From: Fodinicola feengrottensis
GTDB taxonomy: Bacteria > Actinomycetota > Actinomycetes > Mycobacteriales > HKI-0501
Assembly: GCF_010993775.1 (NCBI RefSeq)
Contig: NZ_WOTO01000027.1
Span: 1 to 64,000 of the forward strand
Direction of reading: 5' to 3'
DNA: 64,000 nucleotides
The position numbers and the translations under genes are program-made. Numbering within the stretch: the stretch's first letter is position 1; each line of letters opens with the position of its first letter. The notes below the pieces were generated by a model. The model made no database searches, had not been told where the DNA came from, and worked only from the letters and a program-made list of their open reading frames with translations. Shown piece by piece: positions 38,655-48,328 of the stretch.

Positions 38655-39498
38655 ATGACGAACCTGCCCGGTGGCACGCTGGCCACGGAGCGTGCTGTGT
38701 GGACACGGGTCGACGGTGTTGGCGATGAGCCGCTTGACCTCTTTGAGGCGCGCATTGGTCGTGGGCATTTTGCTATGCATATTCACGACGAATACTCCAT
38801 CGGCGCTTGCACCGAGGGTGTCGAGGTGATTCGTTATAAAGGCAGTCTGCATTACCTGGGGCCTGGGACGGTCGTCGTGGTGGAGCCTGGGGAGCCGCAT
38901 ACCGGCGGGCCGGCTGGGGAGGATGGCTTCGCGTACAACGTGATGTATCCGGCGGTCAGCCTGTTTCCGAGAGATCGCCCGTATTTTCCGAAGTTTGTGT
39001 TGTTTGAGGATTCGGAGTTGGCGTTGCAGTTGCGGGCCGCGCATGGGTCGCTTTGTCGTGGTGATGATCCGCTGGAGGCGGAGTCGCGGTTGACGGCGGT
39101 GTTGGCCGCGCTCGTACGACGGCATGCTCGGCCGGATCGGCGGCCGGTGGCGGCAGTGGCGGGAAAGGCGACGGCACAGTTGGTGATGGCTCGGTTGGAG
39201 GATGAGATCGGGGCGCCGCCCACGCTTGCGGAAATTGCCGCGGATCTGGGGTTGTCGCGTTTTCAGGTGGTAAGGGGATTTCGCGAGTCGATGGGCATGC
39301 CGCCGTACGCTTGGCTGGCCCAGCGCCGGGTGGCCCGTGTGCCGGGTGTTGCTCGCGGCTGGCCTGCGGCCGTCGGAGGTCGCGGGCATGGTGGGTTTCG
39401 CCGATCAGGCTCATATGACGCGATGGTTTCGGCGGGTTATTGGTGTGACGCCGGGCACATATCGCAACAGCGTTCAAGACAACGGTGGGCCGCGCTGA
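38655..39498 (+). CDS. AraC-family regulator with N-terminal cupin, frameshifted near the HTH
   Basis: About 280 residues. Start ATG 38655 (MTNLPGGTLATERAVW) with GAGGGAG upstream. The cupin has HFAMHIHDEYSIGACTEG and VVVEPGEPHTGGP. The first AraC HTH is PTLAEIAADLGLSRFQVVRGFRESMGMPPYAWLAQRRV; a frame change near 39340 hides the second HTH, which reads VAGMVGFADQAHMTRWFRRVIGVTPGTYRN in the next frame and stops at 39498. It is 39 bp upstream of the EamA exporter gene; AraC-exporter pairs of this type usually act in amino acid or metabolite efflux. Confidence 0.87.
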
Positions 39499-39537
39499 CG
39501 ATGCTGTGCCGGTGACTACTGGACAGGGCAGGGCGCG

Positions 39538-40428
39538 GTGAGCCGGCGCGGCTGGGTGATGTTCGTGGCGATGGGCCTCATCTGGGGCGTGCCGTATTTG
39601 CTGATCAAGCTCGCGGTCGCGGAAGTTTCGGCGCCGATGCTGGTGTTCGTACGTACGGCCGTGGGCGCGGCGGTGCTCGCGCCGCTGGCTCTTCGGGCCG
39701 GTGGCTGGGATTTGCTGCGCCGGCACTGGAAACCACTGGTGGCGTTCGCGCTGCTGGAAATCCTTGGACCGTGGTGGCTGCTCGCGGACGCCGAACGGAC
39801 CCTGCCCAGCTCGACCACCGGACTGCTGATCGCGGCCGTACCGATCGTTGGCGCGGTGGTCTCGCGGCTGACCGGTGACGCTGAGCGACTGAGCAGGTCA
39901 CGATGGGTGGGCCTGCTGCTCGGCCTCGCCGGGGTAGCCGTACTCGCCGCCCCTGACCTGCGTGCCGGCAGCGTGGTGCCGGTGCTGGAGGTGCTGTTGG
40001 TGGTGGTGGGGTATTCGACCGCGCCGCTTATCGCCGCGCGCAAGCTCAAGGACGTGCCGAGCCTGCCGATGACGGTCGCGTGCCTCACCGGGGCCGCGCT
40101 CGTGTACGCGCCAGCCGCAGTGGCGACTTGGCCAAAAGAGCTGCCCAGTGGCTACGCGCTCGGCGCGCTGGCCGGCCTCGCGGTGATCTGTACGGCGCTC
40201 GCTTTTGTCGTCTTCTTCGCGCTGATCCGCGAGGTCGGCCCGTCCCGCGCGATGGTTTTCACGTACTTCAACCCGGCCGTCGCGGTCCTCGCTGGCCTTC
40301 TGGTCCTCGGCGAACCGCTGACGCTCTCGGTCGGCGGCGCCTTCGCCCTGATCCTGGCCGGCTCGCTGCTCGCCACCGCCGGTACCCGCCAACCCCTGCA
40401 GCCACAACCGGAACCGAGCATCCCCTAA
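39538..40428 (+). CDS. EamA/DMT-family transporter
   Basis: Intact 296-residue inner-membrane protein with ten predicted helices in two EamA repeats: GWVMFVAMGLIWGVPYLLIKLAV opens the first and LEVLLVVVGYSTAPLIAARKL the second; PSRAMVFTYFNPAVAVLAGLLVLGEPL is a conserved EamA signature. GTG start 39538. Probable metabolite or amino acid exporter under control of the preceding AraC regulator. Confidence 0.9.
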   Translation: MSRRGWVMFVAMGLIWGVPYLLIKLAVAEVSAPMLVFVRTAVGAAVLAPLALRAGGWDLLRRHWKPLVAFALLEILGPWWLLADAERTLPSSTTGLLIAAVPIVGAVVSRLTGDAERLSRSRWVGLLLGLAGVAVLAAPDLRAGSVVPVLEVLLVVVGYSTAPLIAARKLKDVPSLPMTVACLTGAALVYAPAAVATWPKELPSGYALGALAGLAVICTALAFVVFFALIREVGPSRAMVFTYFNPAVAVLAGLLVLGEPLTLSVGGAFALILAGSLLATAGTRQPLQPQPEPSIP

Positions 40429-40538
40429 CGCCGGAACTCGTCGCTGGGAAGGGAGGTCGGGGCGACCGGGTAGCCTGGAGTGGGTCAGCGCCGCGTCGCG
40501 GCGATCGCTCGATCGGATGGGGGGAGCAGCCGCACTCC

Positions 40539-41480
40539 GTGACGACGATGACGCCCGCGCGCAGGCGGCGGACCAGGTCGTATGCCGGTGACGGTGTGCT
40601 GCCGGTGCTCGCTGTCGCGGTGGCCGGGGTGCTGGTGGGACATCAGTTGATACCCGACAAGGCCGGCTTGTCGACGATTTTGGAGAGCATGCTGCCGTGG
40701 GTCGGCCTGGTCATTCCGCTGCTTGCGGTGATCGGGTTGCTGGCACGGGCACGAGCCGGGTTTGTCGCGTTGCTGGTGCCGGTGGTGGCGTGGGCGGTGC
40801 TGTTCGGGCCGGCGGTGCTGCCGAAGAACTCCGCTGGCAGCGCCGAACTCGCGGTGGTCAGCCAGAACATAGACGCGGGCAACCCGAATCCGTGTGCGGC
40901 GGTGACTGCTTTGGCGGCACAGCAGGCGGATGTGGTGGCCATCGAAGAGCTCACCGGCGACGCGTCCAGCTGTGCGGCGAACATCCTGAATCCGCGGTAT
41001 TCGTACCGTACGAGCAGCAGCAGTGTCGCGGTGTGGAGCCGCTTTCCGTTGCGGCAAACCCAACCGTTGCAGCTTGGATTGGACTGGGCCCGAGCGCTGC
41101 GGACCGAGATCGTGACGCCTCAAGGAAATGTTGCCGTCTACGTGGTTCACCTGCCGTCGGCGCGGCCGGATGACACTGCCCAGCGCAATCGTGGGCTGAC
41201 CGAATTGGCTGGCCTGCTGCATGATGACAGCGCGCAACGAGTGCTGGTCGTCGGTGACCTCAACACGGCGACCACGGACCGGGAGTTCGGAGTTTTCAGC
41301 GGATTCCAGGATACGCAGCAGGCCGCTGGTACCGGTTTTGGCTTCACCTGGCCGTCAGTTTTCCCGGTGACCCGGCCGGATCACATGCTTTTCCGCGGCA
41401 TGAGTGCTTTGTCTGCCGGCACCCTGGCCGCGAACGGCAGCGATCACCTCGGTATCACTGCCTCGCTGCACCTGTCCTGA
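40539..41480 (+). CDS. Endonuclease/exonuclease/phosphatase (EEP) family membrane-anchored protein
   Basis: Intact protein of about 313 residues. Three N-terminal hydrophobic helices are followed by an extracytoplasmic EEP domain with VVSQNIDAGNP (metal-site Asn), VVAIEELTG (metal-site Glu), VVGDLNTATTD and the catalytic Asp-His pair in NGSDHLGIT. Start is GTG 40539 or ATG 40548, both in frame, with GGGGGAG upstream. Such actinobacterial proteins are exported nucleases or phosphodiesterases/phosphatases; substrate not determined. Confidence 0.87.
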   Translation: MTTMTPARRRRTRSYAGDGVLPVLAVAVAGVLVGHQLIPDKAGLSTILESMLPWVGLVIPLLAVIGLLARARAGFVALLVPVVAWAVLFGPAVLPKNSAGSAELAVVSQNIDAGNPNPCAAVTALAAQQADVVAIEELTGDASSCAANILNPRYSYRTSSSSVAVWSRFPLRQTQPLQLGLDWARALRTEIVTPQGNVAVYVVHLPSARPDDTAQRNRGLTELAGLLHDDSAQRVLVVGDLNTATTDREFGVFSGFQDTQQAAGTGFGFTWPSVFPVTRPDHMLFRGMSALSAGTLAANGSDHLGITASLHLS

Positions 41481-41630
41481 GCAGTTTTGGTTCCGCTAAA
41501 AGAAACGCGTGACCTCTGTCAGTGCGAAAATGGTGAGAAGTCCAGGGATAGTTGGCCGTTCGGCTGTGCTGCCACCCCGCGAGTCGACGCTAGCCTTTGC
41601 ATCGGCCGAAAGACGGGGAGGCATACGGGG

Positions 41631-42551
41631 ATGCAGGGCGATCCAGGTCGGCGCGCGGAGGTGGTCGAGCTGATGCGGGCCGGCCAACGGGCGTTCGTAC
41701 GCGACCTCACCGAGCTCGACGACAGCGTCGAATTCTCGGTCCGGGACTGGGAAAGGCCGGGCGGCGGAGGTGGGCATGCGCGGGTGCTCGACGGCGGGGA
41801 GGTTTTCGAGCGCGCGGGCGTCAATGTCTCGGCGATGAACGGAGATCGGCTGCCGGCATCGCTGGCTACCCGGCGCGGCCTGGATCCCGAGACCGGGTTC
41901 TTCGCCACCGGCCTTTCGGTGGTGGTGCACCCGCGCAACCCGTTTGTGCCGTCCTTCCATGGAAATTTCCGATACTTCGAGACCGGCGCGGACACCTGGT
42001 GGTTCGGCGGCGGGATGGATCTGAGCCCGTCGTACGGGTTCACGCAGGACGCAATGGAGTTTCACCGTACCCTCCGGACGTACTGCGACGATTTCGACCT
42101 GGATCTCTATCCGGCGGCCAAAAAGACGTGTGACGACTACTTCCAGCTGGCCCACCGGGCGGAGATGCGTGGGATTGGCGGCATTTTCTTCGATGAGCTG
42201 CGTCCGGACGGACCGGACGGTTGGCGTCGTGGTCTTTCGTTCGTACGCGCCGGCATCGGGACGCTGGCCGCTGCCTATCTGCCCATCGTCAGGCGACGGA
42301 TGATGCTGCCGTACGGTGACCGGCAGCGCGAATGGCAGCTGCACCGGCGGGGTCGCTATGTCGAGTTCAACCTTTTGTACGACCGGGGCACGAAATTCGG
42401 CCTGCAGGCCGGCGGCAACACCGAGGCCATCCTGATGTCGTTACCGCCGACCGCCGGCTGGTCGTTCGACTTCCAACCGGCGGTTGGCAGCGCGGAAGCC
42501 GACGACGCGACGACGTTCTACCAGGTGCGAGACTGGGCCGCAGGACACTAG
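41631..42551 (+). CDS. hemF: Oxygen-dependent coproporphyrinogen III oxidase
   Basis: Intact enzyme of 306 residues converting coproporphyrinogen III to protoporphyrinogen IX with O2. Start ATG 41631 (MQGDPGRRAEVVEL) has GGGGAG ten bases upstream. The family hallmarks are all present: VNVSAMNG, FHGNFRYFETG, WWFGGGMDLSPSYG, GIGGIFFDEL and the signature RGRYVEFNLLYDRGTKFGL with GGNTEAILMSLPP. This is a HemF-type (protoporphyrin branch) enzyme. Most actinobacteria make heme through coproporphyrin by CgoX/CpfC/HemQ, so its presence alone between an EEP protein and a PucR regulator is notable. The stop overlaps the PucR gene's stop on the other strand. Confidence 0.95.
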   Translation: MQGDPGRRAEVVELMRAGQRAFVRDLTELDDSVEFSVRDWERPGGGGGHARVLDGGEVFERAGVNVSAMNGDRLPASLATRRGLDPETGFFATGLSVVVHPRNPFVPSFHGNFRYFETGADTWWFGGGMDLSPSYGFTQDAMEFHRTLRTYCDDFDLDLYPAAKKTCDDYFQLAHRAEMRGIGGIFFDELRPDGPDGWRRGLSFVRAGIGTLAAAYLPIVRRRMMLPYGDRQREWQLHRRGRYVEFNLLYDRGTKFGLQAGGNTEAILMSLPPTAGWSFDFQPAVGSAEADDATTFYQVRDWAAGH

Positions 42552-43819
42552 GTTGGCGTGGATTCCAGTAGTCGCAGGGCCCGCAGTGACAGCTCGATGT
42601 CGAACCGGGTGTCCTGGTCGCGGAGCCGTTCGCCGAAGAGTTTTTCCAGCTGGTGTAGGCGATAGCGGACGGTCTGTGGGTGAACACCCAGCCGGGCGGC
42701 GATTTCCGGGGCGCCGCCGTGGGTTTGCAGCCAGGCCAACAGGGTTTCGGACAGCCGCGCGCGTTGCTTCTCGGTGAGCGCGGCCAGCGGTGCGAGTGCC
42801 CGGTCGGCGAGCGTACGCATCAGCAGCTCGTCGGAAAGCAGCCACAGCGCGGAAAGATGGTCCGCGCAGTCGGTCACCGCCTTGTCCGGCAGCAGGCCGC
42901 GTTGCACCGCCTGCTGGGCACGCTGGGCCAGCAGCCACGATTGACGGGCTTCCGCGACCGGTACGACCGGGCCGACGGCGGCCCGCCAGCGGGGCAGTTC
43001 GGTGCCCAGAAACGGTACGCACAGCCGCGGATCGGCGGCCACCAGCCGCGGACTGGCGCCTTCCAGATCGACCAGCACGGAGTCGTCGAAGGTGGGTACG
43101 GGGTGTTCGCCGGACTGGTCGTGGCATTTCAGCGCCACCACCGCCACCTGCTCCGGGAGGTGCCACGCGGCGGCCACCGCGAGGTCGGCGATCGCCTCCG
43201 GGGACGCCGGCGGATCGGCCAACAGCAAGTCGACGAGGCGTTTGCGGCGGCGCTCGATGGCGCCGGCCGTACGCGCCTGGGCGAGCGCGTAGCCCTCCAG
43301 CGACAGCGTGGAAAGCTCGTCTATGTAAGCGAAGAGCGACTCGGCGAGCAGGCCGAGAACGGCCGCCGGCACGCCGATCCGCTGGCACAGCTCGGACATC
43401 CGTCGCCAGGCCATCCGGGCGCCGATCCGGTAGGCGGCCTGCAGGCTGTCCGGGCTGCGGCCCTCAGCGAACTCCAGGCGGCCGAGGCCGCGGAACATCG
43501 CCGCCTCGTCCTCACCGAGCCCGCCAGGATGTCCGAGCCGCTCGATGAACTGCATGATCGCCGACTCGACGCCGGCGGTGATGATCTCGCCGAACGGTCC
43601 TTCCAGCGGTCGGGCGTATTCGGGCACCCCGCGCTGGATCTCCTGCAGGATTTCCCGAGCCGCCTCGGCGGCCCGGGGACGGAACACTTTGGCCAGGTCA
43701 GGCGGCAGTGCGGCCCATAGCCGGCGGGTCCGGTCGGCGTGCGCCGGATCGGTGGCGCGGCGCGGGCGCGGGCCGGCGGAGACCGCTGCGGCCGTTCTGC
43801 TCGTACGCCCCACCGTCAT
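42548..43819 (-). CDS. PucR-family transcriptional regulator
   Basis: Intact protein of about 423 residues. I propose ATG 43819 (MTVGRTSRTAAAV) as start; in-frame ATGs at 43858 and 43849 are alternatives, since no strong RBS decides. The C-terminal PucR HTH (HTH_30) reads APEIAARLGVHPQTVRYRLHQLE and ends FDIELSLRALRLLES. The N-terminal half is helical, with FAEGRSPDSLQAAYRIGARMAWRRM typical of the actinobacterial PucR/CdaR group. Paralogue of the next gene on the same strand. Confidence 0.88.
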   Translation of the reverse strand: MTVGRTSRTAAAVSAGPRPRRATDPAHADRTRRLWAALPPDLAKVFRPRAAEAAREILQEIQRGVPEYARPLEGPFGEIITAGVESAIMQFIERLGHPGGLGEDEAAMFRGLGRLEFAEGRSPDSLQAAYRIGARMAWRRMSELCQRIGVPAAVLGLLAESLFAYIDELSTLSLEGYALAQARTAGAIERRRKRLVDLLLADPPASPEAIADLAVAAAWHLPEQVAVVALKCHDQSGEHPVPTFDDSVLVDLEGASPRLVAADPRLCVPFLGTELPRWRAAVGPVVPVAEARQSWLLAQRAQQAVQRGLLPDKAVTDCADHLSALWLLSDELLMRTLADRALAPLAALTEKQRARLSETLLAWLQTHGGAPEIAARLGVHPQTVRYRLHQLEKLFGERLRDQDTRFDIELSLRALRLLESTPT

Positions 43820-43929
43820 TGGTGACCATTTCTGCTCGCCTCGCACCATATGGTGCATTGCGAGACTATTTTCACCCAATCGGGAAGTCAATGGCCCAGG
43901 ATTGCCAGCGGATAAATGGCACCCGAGGG

Positions 43930-45121
43930 TCAGTGCGGGTCTTGGGGGCGCTTTTCCAGGATCCGCAGGGAATAAAGTGGGTGGTGGACATCGAGTTGGG
44001 CGGGCTCGCAGACGAGCGGCAACCCGCCGTCGGTGTGATCGGATCCACTGGGGTCATCGGTGCGAATGGCCTTCTCCGCCACCCAGGGCACCACCGTCTC
44101 GCAGAGCCTGGCCCGCTGTCGCTCGGAAAGCGCGCCGAGCGGAGTTGGCGTCCGTTGTGCACCGGCCTGTCGCAACATCGGCTGCTGGTCGCACCAGATC
44201 ACTGGCTGTGCCTGGAAAACTCCGCGGCGTGCGAGCCCGAGTGCTTGTACGGCAGCGGTCCACGACTGCCTGGCCGCGGCCAACGGCAGCAGCGGGCCGA
44301 CCGCGACCCGCCAACCGCCGAGATCTTCCGGCAGGGCGGCGAGATCCGCGGCGGGTGCGCCGGTGATCAGCCGGGGCGGGAAACTGTCAAAGTCGGCCAG
44401 GATCGTACGACTGGGATGCGGCCAGCGCGGCCGGCCTTGTCCGCCATCGAAAACGACGACCGAGGCCTGTTCGGCGAGCGGCCAGTGTGCCGCCGCGGCC
44501 AGTCCGGCGAGAACGCGCGTGGGTCGGTCGGCGATTCGGCCAGGATCTGGTCGATCAGGGTTTTCCGGAACTGCTGGTCCGCATGGCCAATGTCGCCGGC
44601 CGCGTGGTAGCCCTGCGCCGTGGCGGCGAACAAATCGTCCGCATAGCGGTAGGCGGCGTCGCCGAGTTCGCACAGTAGGGCACTGGAAACGCAGAGTCGC
44701 CGGCATTCCTGCGCGATCCGCCGCCAGCCCACCCAGGCGCCGATCAGGAACGCGTTCTGTACGGTTTCCAGCCGATGGCCTTCCCGCGCTTCCGTGCCGC
44801 CGAACCGCTGCAGCCAGCGGATGTCTTCTGGGGTAGGGAAAACCGGGTGCTCCAACTGGTCGATGAAGCCGCCGATCGCCCTTTCGATCAGCCGGAGCCG
44901 TTGGACCGCGAAGGGTCGGGTCGGCTCCGCGTACTCGGGCAGCTGATGGTCAATCTGCTGGGCGATTTCAGTGGCGACCACAGGACTGCTTTGGCGCAAC
45001 ACGGCCGGCACCGGCCTGGCAGGTGCGGCGCGACGGCCGCGAGCGGGGGCATCCGGCGGTGCTGGCGGCCATCGGTCAGATCGATCGGGCCGACGAACCG
45101 CGCGGGGGCTGGTTGCGCCAC
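43930..45121 (-). CDS. PucR-like protein lacking a recognisable HTH, frameshifted
   Basis: Paralogue of the preceding regulator over its helical N-terminal region (HRLETVQNAFLIGAWVGWRRIAQECRRL) and GGDEF-like middle (GGWRVAVGPLLPLAAARQSW). Start placed at GTG 45121 (MAQPAPARFVGPIDLTD) after AAGGGGGGAA. Frame changes near 45020 and 44480. At the C-terminus, after RLCETVVPWVAEKAIRT, the HTH block of the paralogue is replaced by an unrelated segment (DDPSGSDHTDGGLPLVCEPAQ) before the terminal LDVHHPLYSLRILE, which does align. No HTH is hidden in the other frames. It may therefore be a ligand-binding partner or decoy, not a DNA binder. Confidence 0.72.
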
Positions 45122-45188
45122 CTTCCCCCCTTCCCGAACGAGCGAACTCCCGTACGCGCGCAGAGCACGTCACATGGAGTGTTTGCGG

Positions 45189-45218
45189 ATCGTAATTTCG
45201 GGCCACAAAGCGTGTCAA
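45189..45218 (-). promoter_or_regulatory. Candidate promoter for the second PucR-like gene
   Basis: Minus-strand TTGACA (45218-45213) and TACGAT (45194-45189) separated by 18 bp, about 68 bp upstream of the GTG at 45121, in the 261-bp gap between the PucR-like gene and the divergent antiporter. No other motif was recognised in that gap. Confidence 0.5.
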
Positions 45219-45382
45219 CCTCGCAAAAGGTGTATCACTCGAGCACTGTGAGCTATTCGCGAAACCAGTGCTCCGAGACGAAGTCCGCGATGATCGTTTC
45301 ATCACTCCGGTGACAAGAAATTCTGCGTACGCGCTGGACCTGCGCTACTTTGCCTCTCGGTTCGGCGACGGGGGTGGGTGGG

Positions 45383-47078
45383 ATGCAGCTTCTCTTGGTG
45401 GTGGTGGGCGCGATCGCGGTGACGGCGGTGGCCAACCGGAAGGGCTTGCAGCCGTCCTTGGTGGTGGTCATGCTGGCCGCGGCGATCTCGTTCGTACCAG
45501 GTCTGCCACGTTTGAGCTGCCGCCGGCGCTGATTTTGGGCGTAGTGCTGCCGCCGCTGCTCTATTCCGCCGCGCTGGACTTCTCTTTCGTCAGTTTTATG
45601 CGCAACCTGCGGCCGATCCTGTCGCTCGGGGTCGCGCTGGTGATCGTGTCGACGTTTCTGACCGGGGTGGTCGCCTGGTGGATCGTGCCCGGCCTGACCC
45701 TCGCGCCAGCCCTCGTGCTGGGCTCGGTGGTGGCGCCGACCGACGCGGTCGCGGCCCTGTCGGTGGGCCGGCAGTTGGGGCTGCCGAAGAAAGTCATGGC
45801 CATCCTCACCGGCGAGAGCCTGGTCAACGACGCGGCGGCGCTGACGTTTTTCAGCCTCGCGGTGGCCGCGGCAACCGGCGAACACACCGTCGTGGAAAGC
45901 CCGCAGCTGCTTTTCCTTTACGAGGGTCGTCGGCGGCGTGCTCATCGGGATGGTGCTGGGCGGGGTGGTGCACTGGATCCGGCAGCGGTTGCGGGACAGT
46001 GGTTTGGAAACGGCGTTCTCTCGCTGGTTGTCCCCTTCGCGGCGTACTTGCTGGCCGAGCAGCTGCACGCCTCCGGCGTGATCGCCGTGGTGATGGCCGG
46101 TTTTTTTCTTGGGCCACAACGAAGCCGATGCCGGTTTCGGGACTCGGTTGCAGGGCCGCCAGGTTTGGAAAAGCATGGACGTGTTGTTGGAGTCGTTCGT
46201 TTTCGCGTACATGGGCCTGCAGTGCCGGTTCGTCTTCGCCGACCTCGCGGCCACCGGCGTCGAGTGGGGCGCTTTCGTCGCGATAGCGGCCACCCTGTTG
46301 TTCGTGGTGCTGGCGGTCCGTCCACTGTGGATTTTCCTGACGTACGGGAACGACCGGCTGTTCCACCGGTGGCGGCTTCGGCTGGCCAACCGGCCGGCGG
46401 TGGCTCGGCGGCTGGCCGCGCGGGCCGCGCGGCAGCGGGCCGCCGGAAGGCCGGAGCGTACGCCCGAGGAACCGCTGTCGTGGAAGTACGCCGCTGTACT
46501 GTCGTGGTCGGTCGGGCATGCGCGGGGTGGTGACGCTCGCGGCCGCCGCCGGTGTGCCGGCGCTGGGCCGGGTGGGCTGTCTTTCCCGCAGCGGGACCTC
46601 ATCCAGGCGCTGGCATTCGTGATCGCGCTCGGCACTTTGCTGATCCAGACGCCCACGCTGCCGCTGCTCATTCGCCGGCTGCACATCAGCGCGCCGGAGG
46701 AACAGCGGCGGGAGGCCGAGGGCATCCGCCGGGCGCACGAGATCAGTCGCGAAGCGACTCACCAGGCCGCGAGGAAGGTGTTGGAAAGCCCGCCAGAAGG
46801 CGCGGATCCGGGGGTGCTCGCGCAGTATGCGGACAAGCTCGCGGCCGCGGCGGCTGAGCGGCGCAAGGCCGACGACGAGGACGACGCGGTGGACAGCGCC
46901 GTGATGAGCGACTCCGCGCGAGCCACTATCCGGGTGGTTCGGCAGGAATTACTGGCCGCCCAACGGCGTGCTTTGGTACGGGGCCCGGGACAACTGGGAG
47001 CTGGACGACGACGTGGTCCGCCGCCAACTGGAGCGGCTCGACCTCGAGGAGGCCGCGGCCGACAGCGGCTCGCGCTGA
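45383..47078 (+). CDS. CPA1-family Na+/H+ antiporter (NhaP type), frameshifted
   Basis: Monovalent cation/proton antiporter of about 560 residues with 12 or so helices. Start ATG 45383 (MQLLLVVVGAIAVTAVANRKG). The transport core is clear: VVAPTDAVAALSVGRQLGLP and ILTGESLVNDAAALTFF carry the paired conserved Asp residues of the family, and WSGMRGVVTLAAAAGVP (after a frame change near 46500) is the late helix motif. A helical charged cytoplasmic tail follows (EEQRREAEGIRRAHEISREATHQAARK). Further frame changes near 45500, 45925, 46105 (seven T) and 46985. Likely pH and Na+ homeostasis. Confidence 0.87.
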
Positions 47079-48224
47079 CTATTTCAGCGCCAGCACGATT
47101 TCATCGATGTCGCCCTCGTGGAGAATCTCGCCGGTCGGCTGGAAGCCGCATTTTTCCAGCACTCGTACGGATCCGGTGTTACTGGCGGCCACATGCGCGT
47201 ACAGCGGCCGTTGGCTGAGCTCCTCCACATACTGGGTGAGGGCGGCGGTTGCCACCCCCTTGCCCCAAAAACTGCGACCGATCCAGTAGCCGATCAGCCG
47301 CTGGCCGTCCTGTTCCCAGCTGACCACGTTGCCGGCCACCGCGTCGGCCACCACGACCGTTCGCAGTATGTTGCTGTCGTTCGCCCGGATCTTCGCCCAG
47401 TGTAGGAAGCAGGCTTCGCGGGGCCGGGCTGGGAAAACGGCCATCGCGGTCGCCTGCGGATCGCGCTGGTCTTCGTAGAAGACCTCGATGTCGGCATCTT
47501 CCACGTTTCTGAGCTGGACCATGTTTCTCCGGTCGTCGAGGTAATGGTGCAAGGAACTGGAGCTTTCGAGCATCACTCGGGCCTGCCGCGCCAATCCTTC
47601 CCGACGCTGCGCGATGGCCGCGCGCAGGGCGTCGCTGCTGCCGGCCTCGCGCAGGCCGGCGAGGATCGCCCGTACTTGCGGCAACGGATAACGGCCCTGC
47701 CGGAGCATCACGACCATCCGGGCGTCCCGCACGTCGTCGGCGCTGTAGCGGCGATATCTGGTGCCCCGCTCCCGCTCTGGGGTCAGCAGTCCGGAGTTTT
47801 CCCAGACGCGCAGCGCTGACGTTCGTACGCCCAGGTAGGCCGCGACTTCGCCGATGCGCAGGCCGGAGCGGGGCAAGGCAGAGGTGTCCGGGAACTGCTC
47901 GGCGACCGCTTCCAACGCCTCGTCGACCTCCCGCAGCGATCGGCGCTGGTCGTGCAGCGCGGCATGGCTGGCGTCGATGACCGCGAGCGCTCCCGGGAGG
48001 TCGCCGGCTTGGACAGCCCGCATGATCGCCTGCGCGGCGGCCGGCCCGTACCCGCGGATCAGCGCGCGATAGGTCAGCATCGCCTGGCTGTGCCGCTCAT
48101 CGAAGGTGCGGTAGCCAGCGGCCGTCCGCGGCACCGGCGGCAGCACGCCGGCGTCCTGGTAGTTGCGGACCTGCTGGGTCGAGACCCCGACCAGTTCGGC
48201 CAAGTCGACGGGTCGAAGTCGCAC
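47079..48224 (-). CDS. Tandem MerR regulator fused to a GNAT acetyltransferase domain
   Basis: Single uninterrupted frame of 381 residues with three modules. Residues 3-110: a MerR unit (VDLAELVGVSTQQVRNYQDAGVLPP...GYRTF). Residues 122-235: a second MerR unit (RIGEVAAYLGVRTSALRVWENSGLL...RYRRYSADDVRDARMV). Residues 240-381: GNAT domain with the acetyl-CoA loop FWGKGVATAALT and SNTGSVRVLEKCGFQ. Tandem MerR proteins of the TioE type are known; the attached GNAT is unusual. An internal ATG with GGAG upstream (MVQLRNVEDADI, about residue 237) could allow independent translation of the acetyltransferase. Divergent from an ABC-2 exporter operon with a dyad between them. Confidence 0.85.
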   Translation of the reverse strand: MRLRPVDLAELVGVSTQQVRNYQDAGVLPPVPRTAAGYRTFDERHSQAMLTYRALIRGYGPAAAQAIMRAVQAGDLPGALAVIDASHAALHDQRRSLREVDEALEAVAEQFPDTSALPRSGLRIGEVAAYLGVRTSALRVWENSGLLTPERERGTRYRRYSADDVRDARMVVMLRQGRYPLPQVRAILAGLREAGSSDALRAAIAQRREGLARQARVMLESSSSLHHYLDDRRNMVQLRNVEDADIEVFYEDQRDPQATAMAVFPARPREACFLHWAKIRANDSNILRTVVVADAVAGNVVSWEQDGQRLIGYWIGRSFWGKGVATAALTQYVEELSQRPLYAHVAASNTGSVRVLEKCGFQPTGEILHEGDIDEIVLALK

Positions 48225-48289
48225 CGGTGCACCTCCAGATTCATCCCCGATTTGAAGGTTACCCCGGCAGCTGTGTGGGTTGCCCGAGA

Positions 48290-48323
48290 AAAGTCTCTAT
48301 ACGCAGCTTCAATGAGAGACTTT
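48290..48323. promoter_or_regulatory. 34-bp dyad, candidate MerR-type operator of the ABC exporter
   Basis: Perfect nine-base arms AAAGTCTCT (48290-48298) and AGAGACTTT (48315-48323) separated by 16 bp, ending five bases before the ATG of the ABC ATPase and 66 bp from the MerR start. A long dyad spanning a promoter is the standard MerR arrangement; the sequence overlaps the leader region, so the exact promoter position is uncertain. Confidence 0.6.
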
Positions 48324-48328
48324 AAGGC

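Noticed and set aside
40080..40538. Upstream extension of the EEP protein overlapping the EamA gene
   Set aside because: The extension overlaps a well-supported transporter in another frame and is Arg/Pro-rich; the hydrophobic N-terminus and RBS favour a start at 40539.
45253..46725. 490-codon antisense frame opposite the antiporter
   Set aside because: Composition typical of antisense GC-rich DNA; the sense strand encodes conserved CPA1 motifs.
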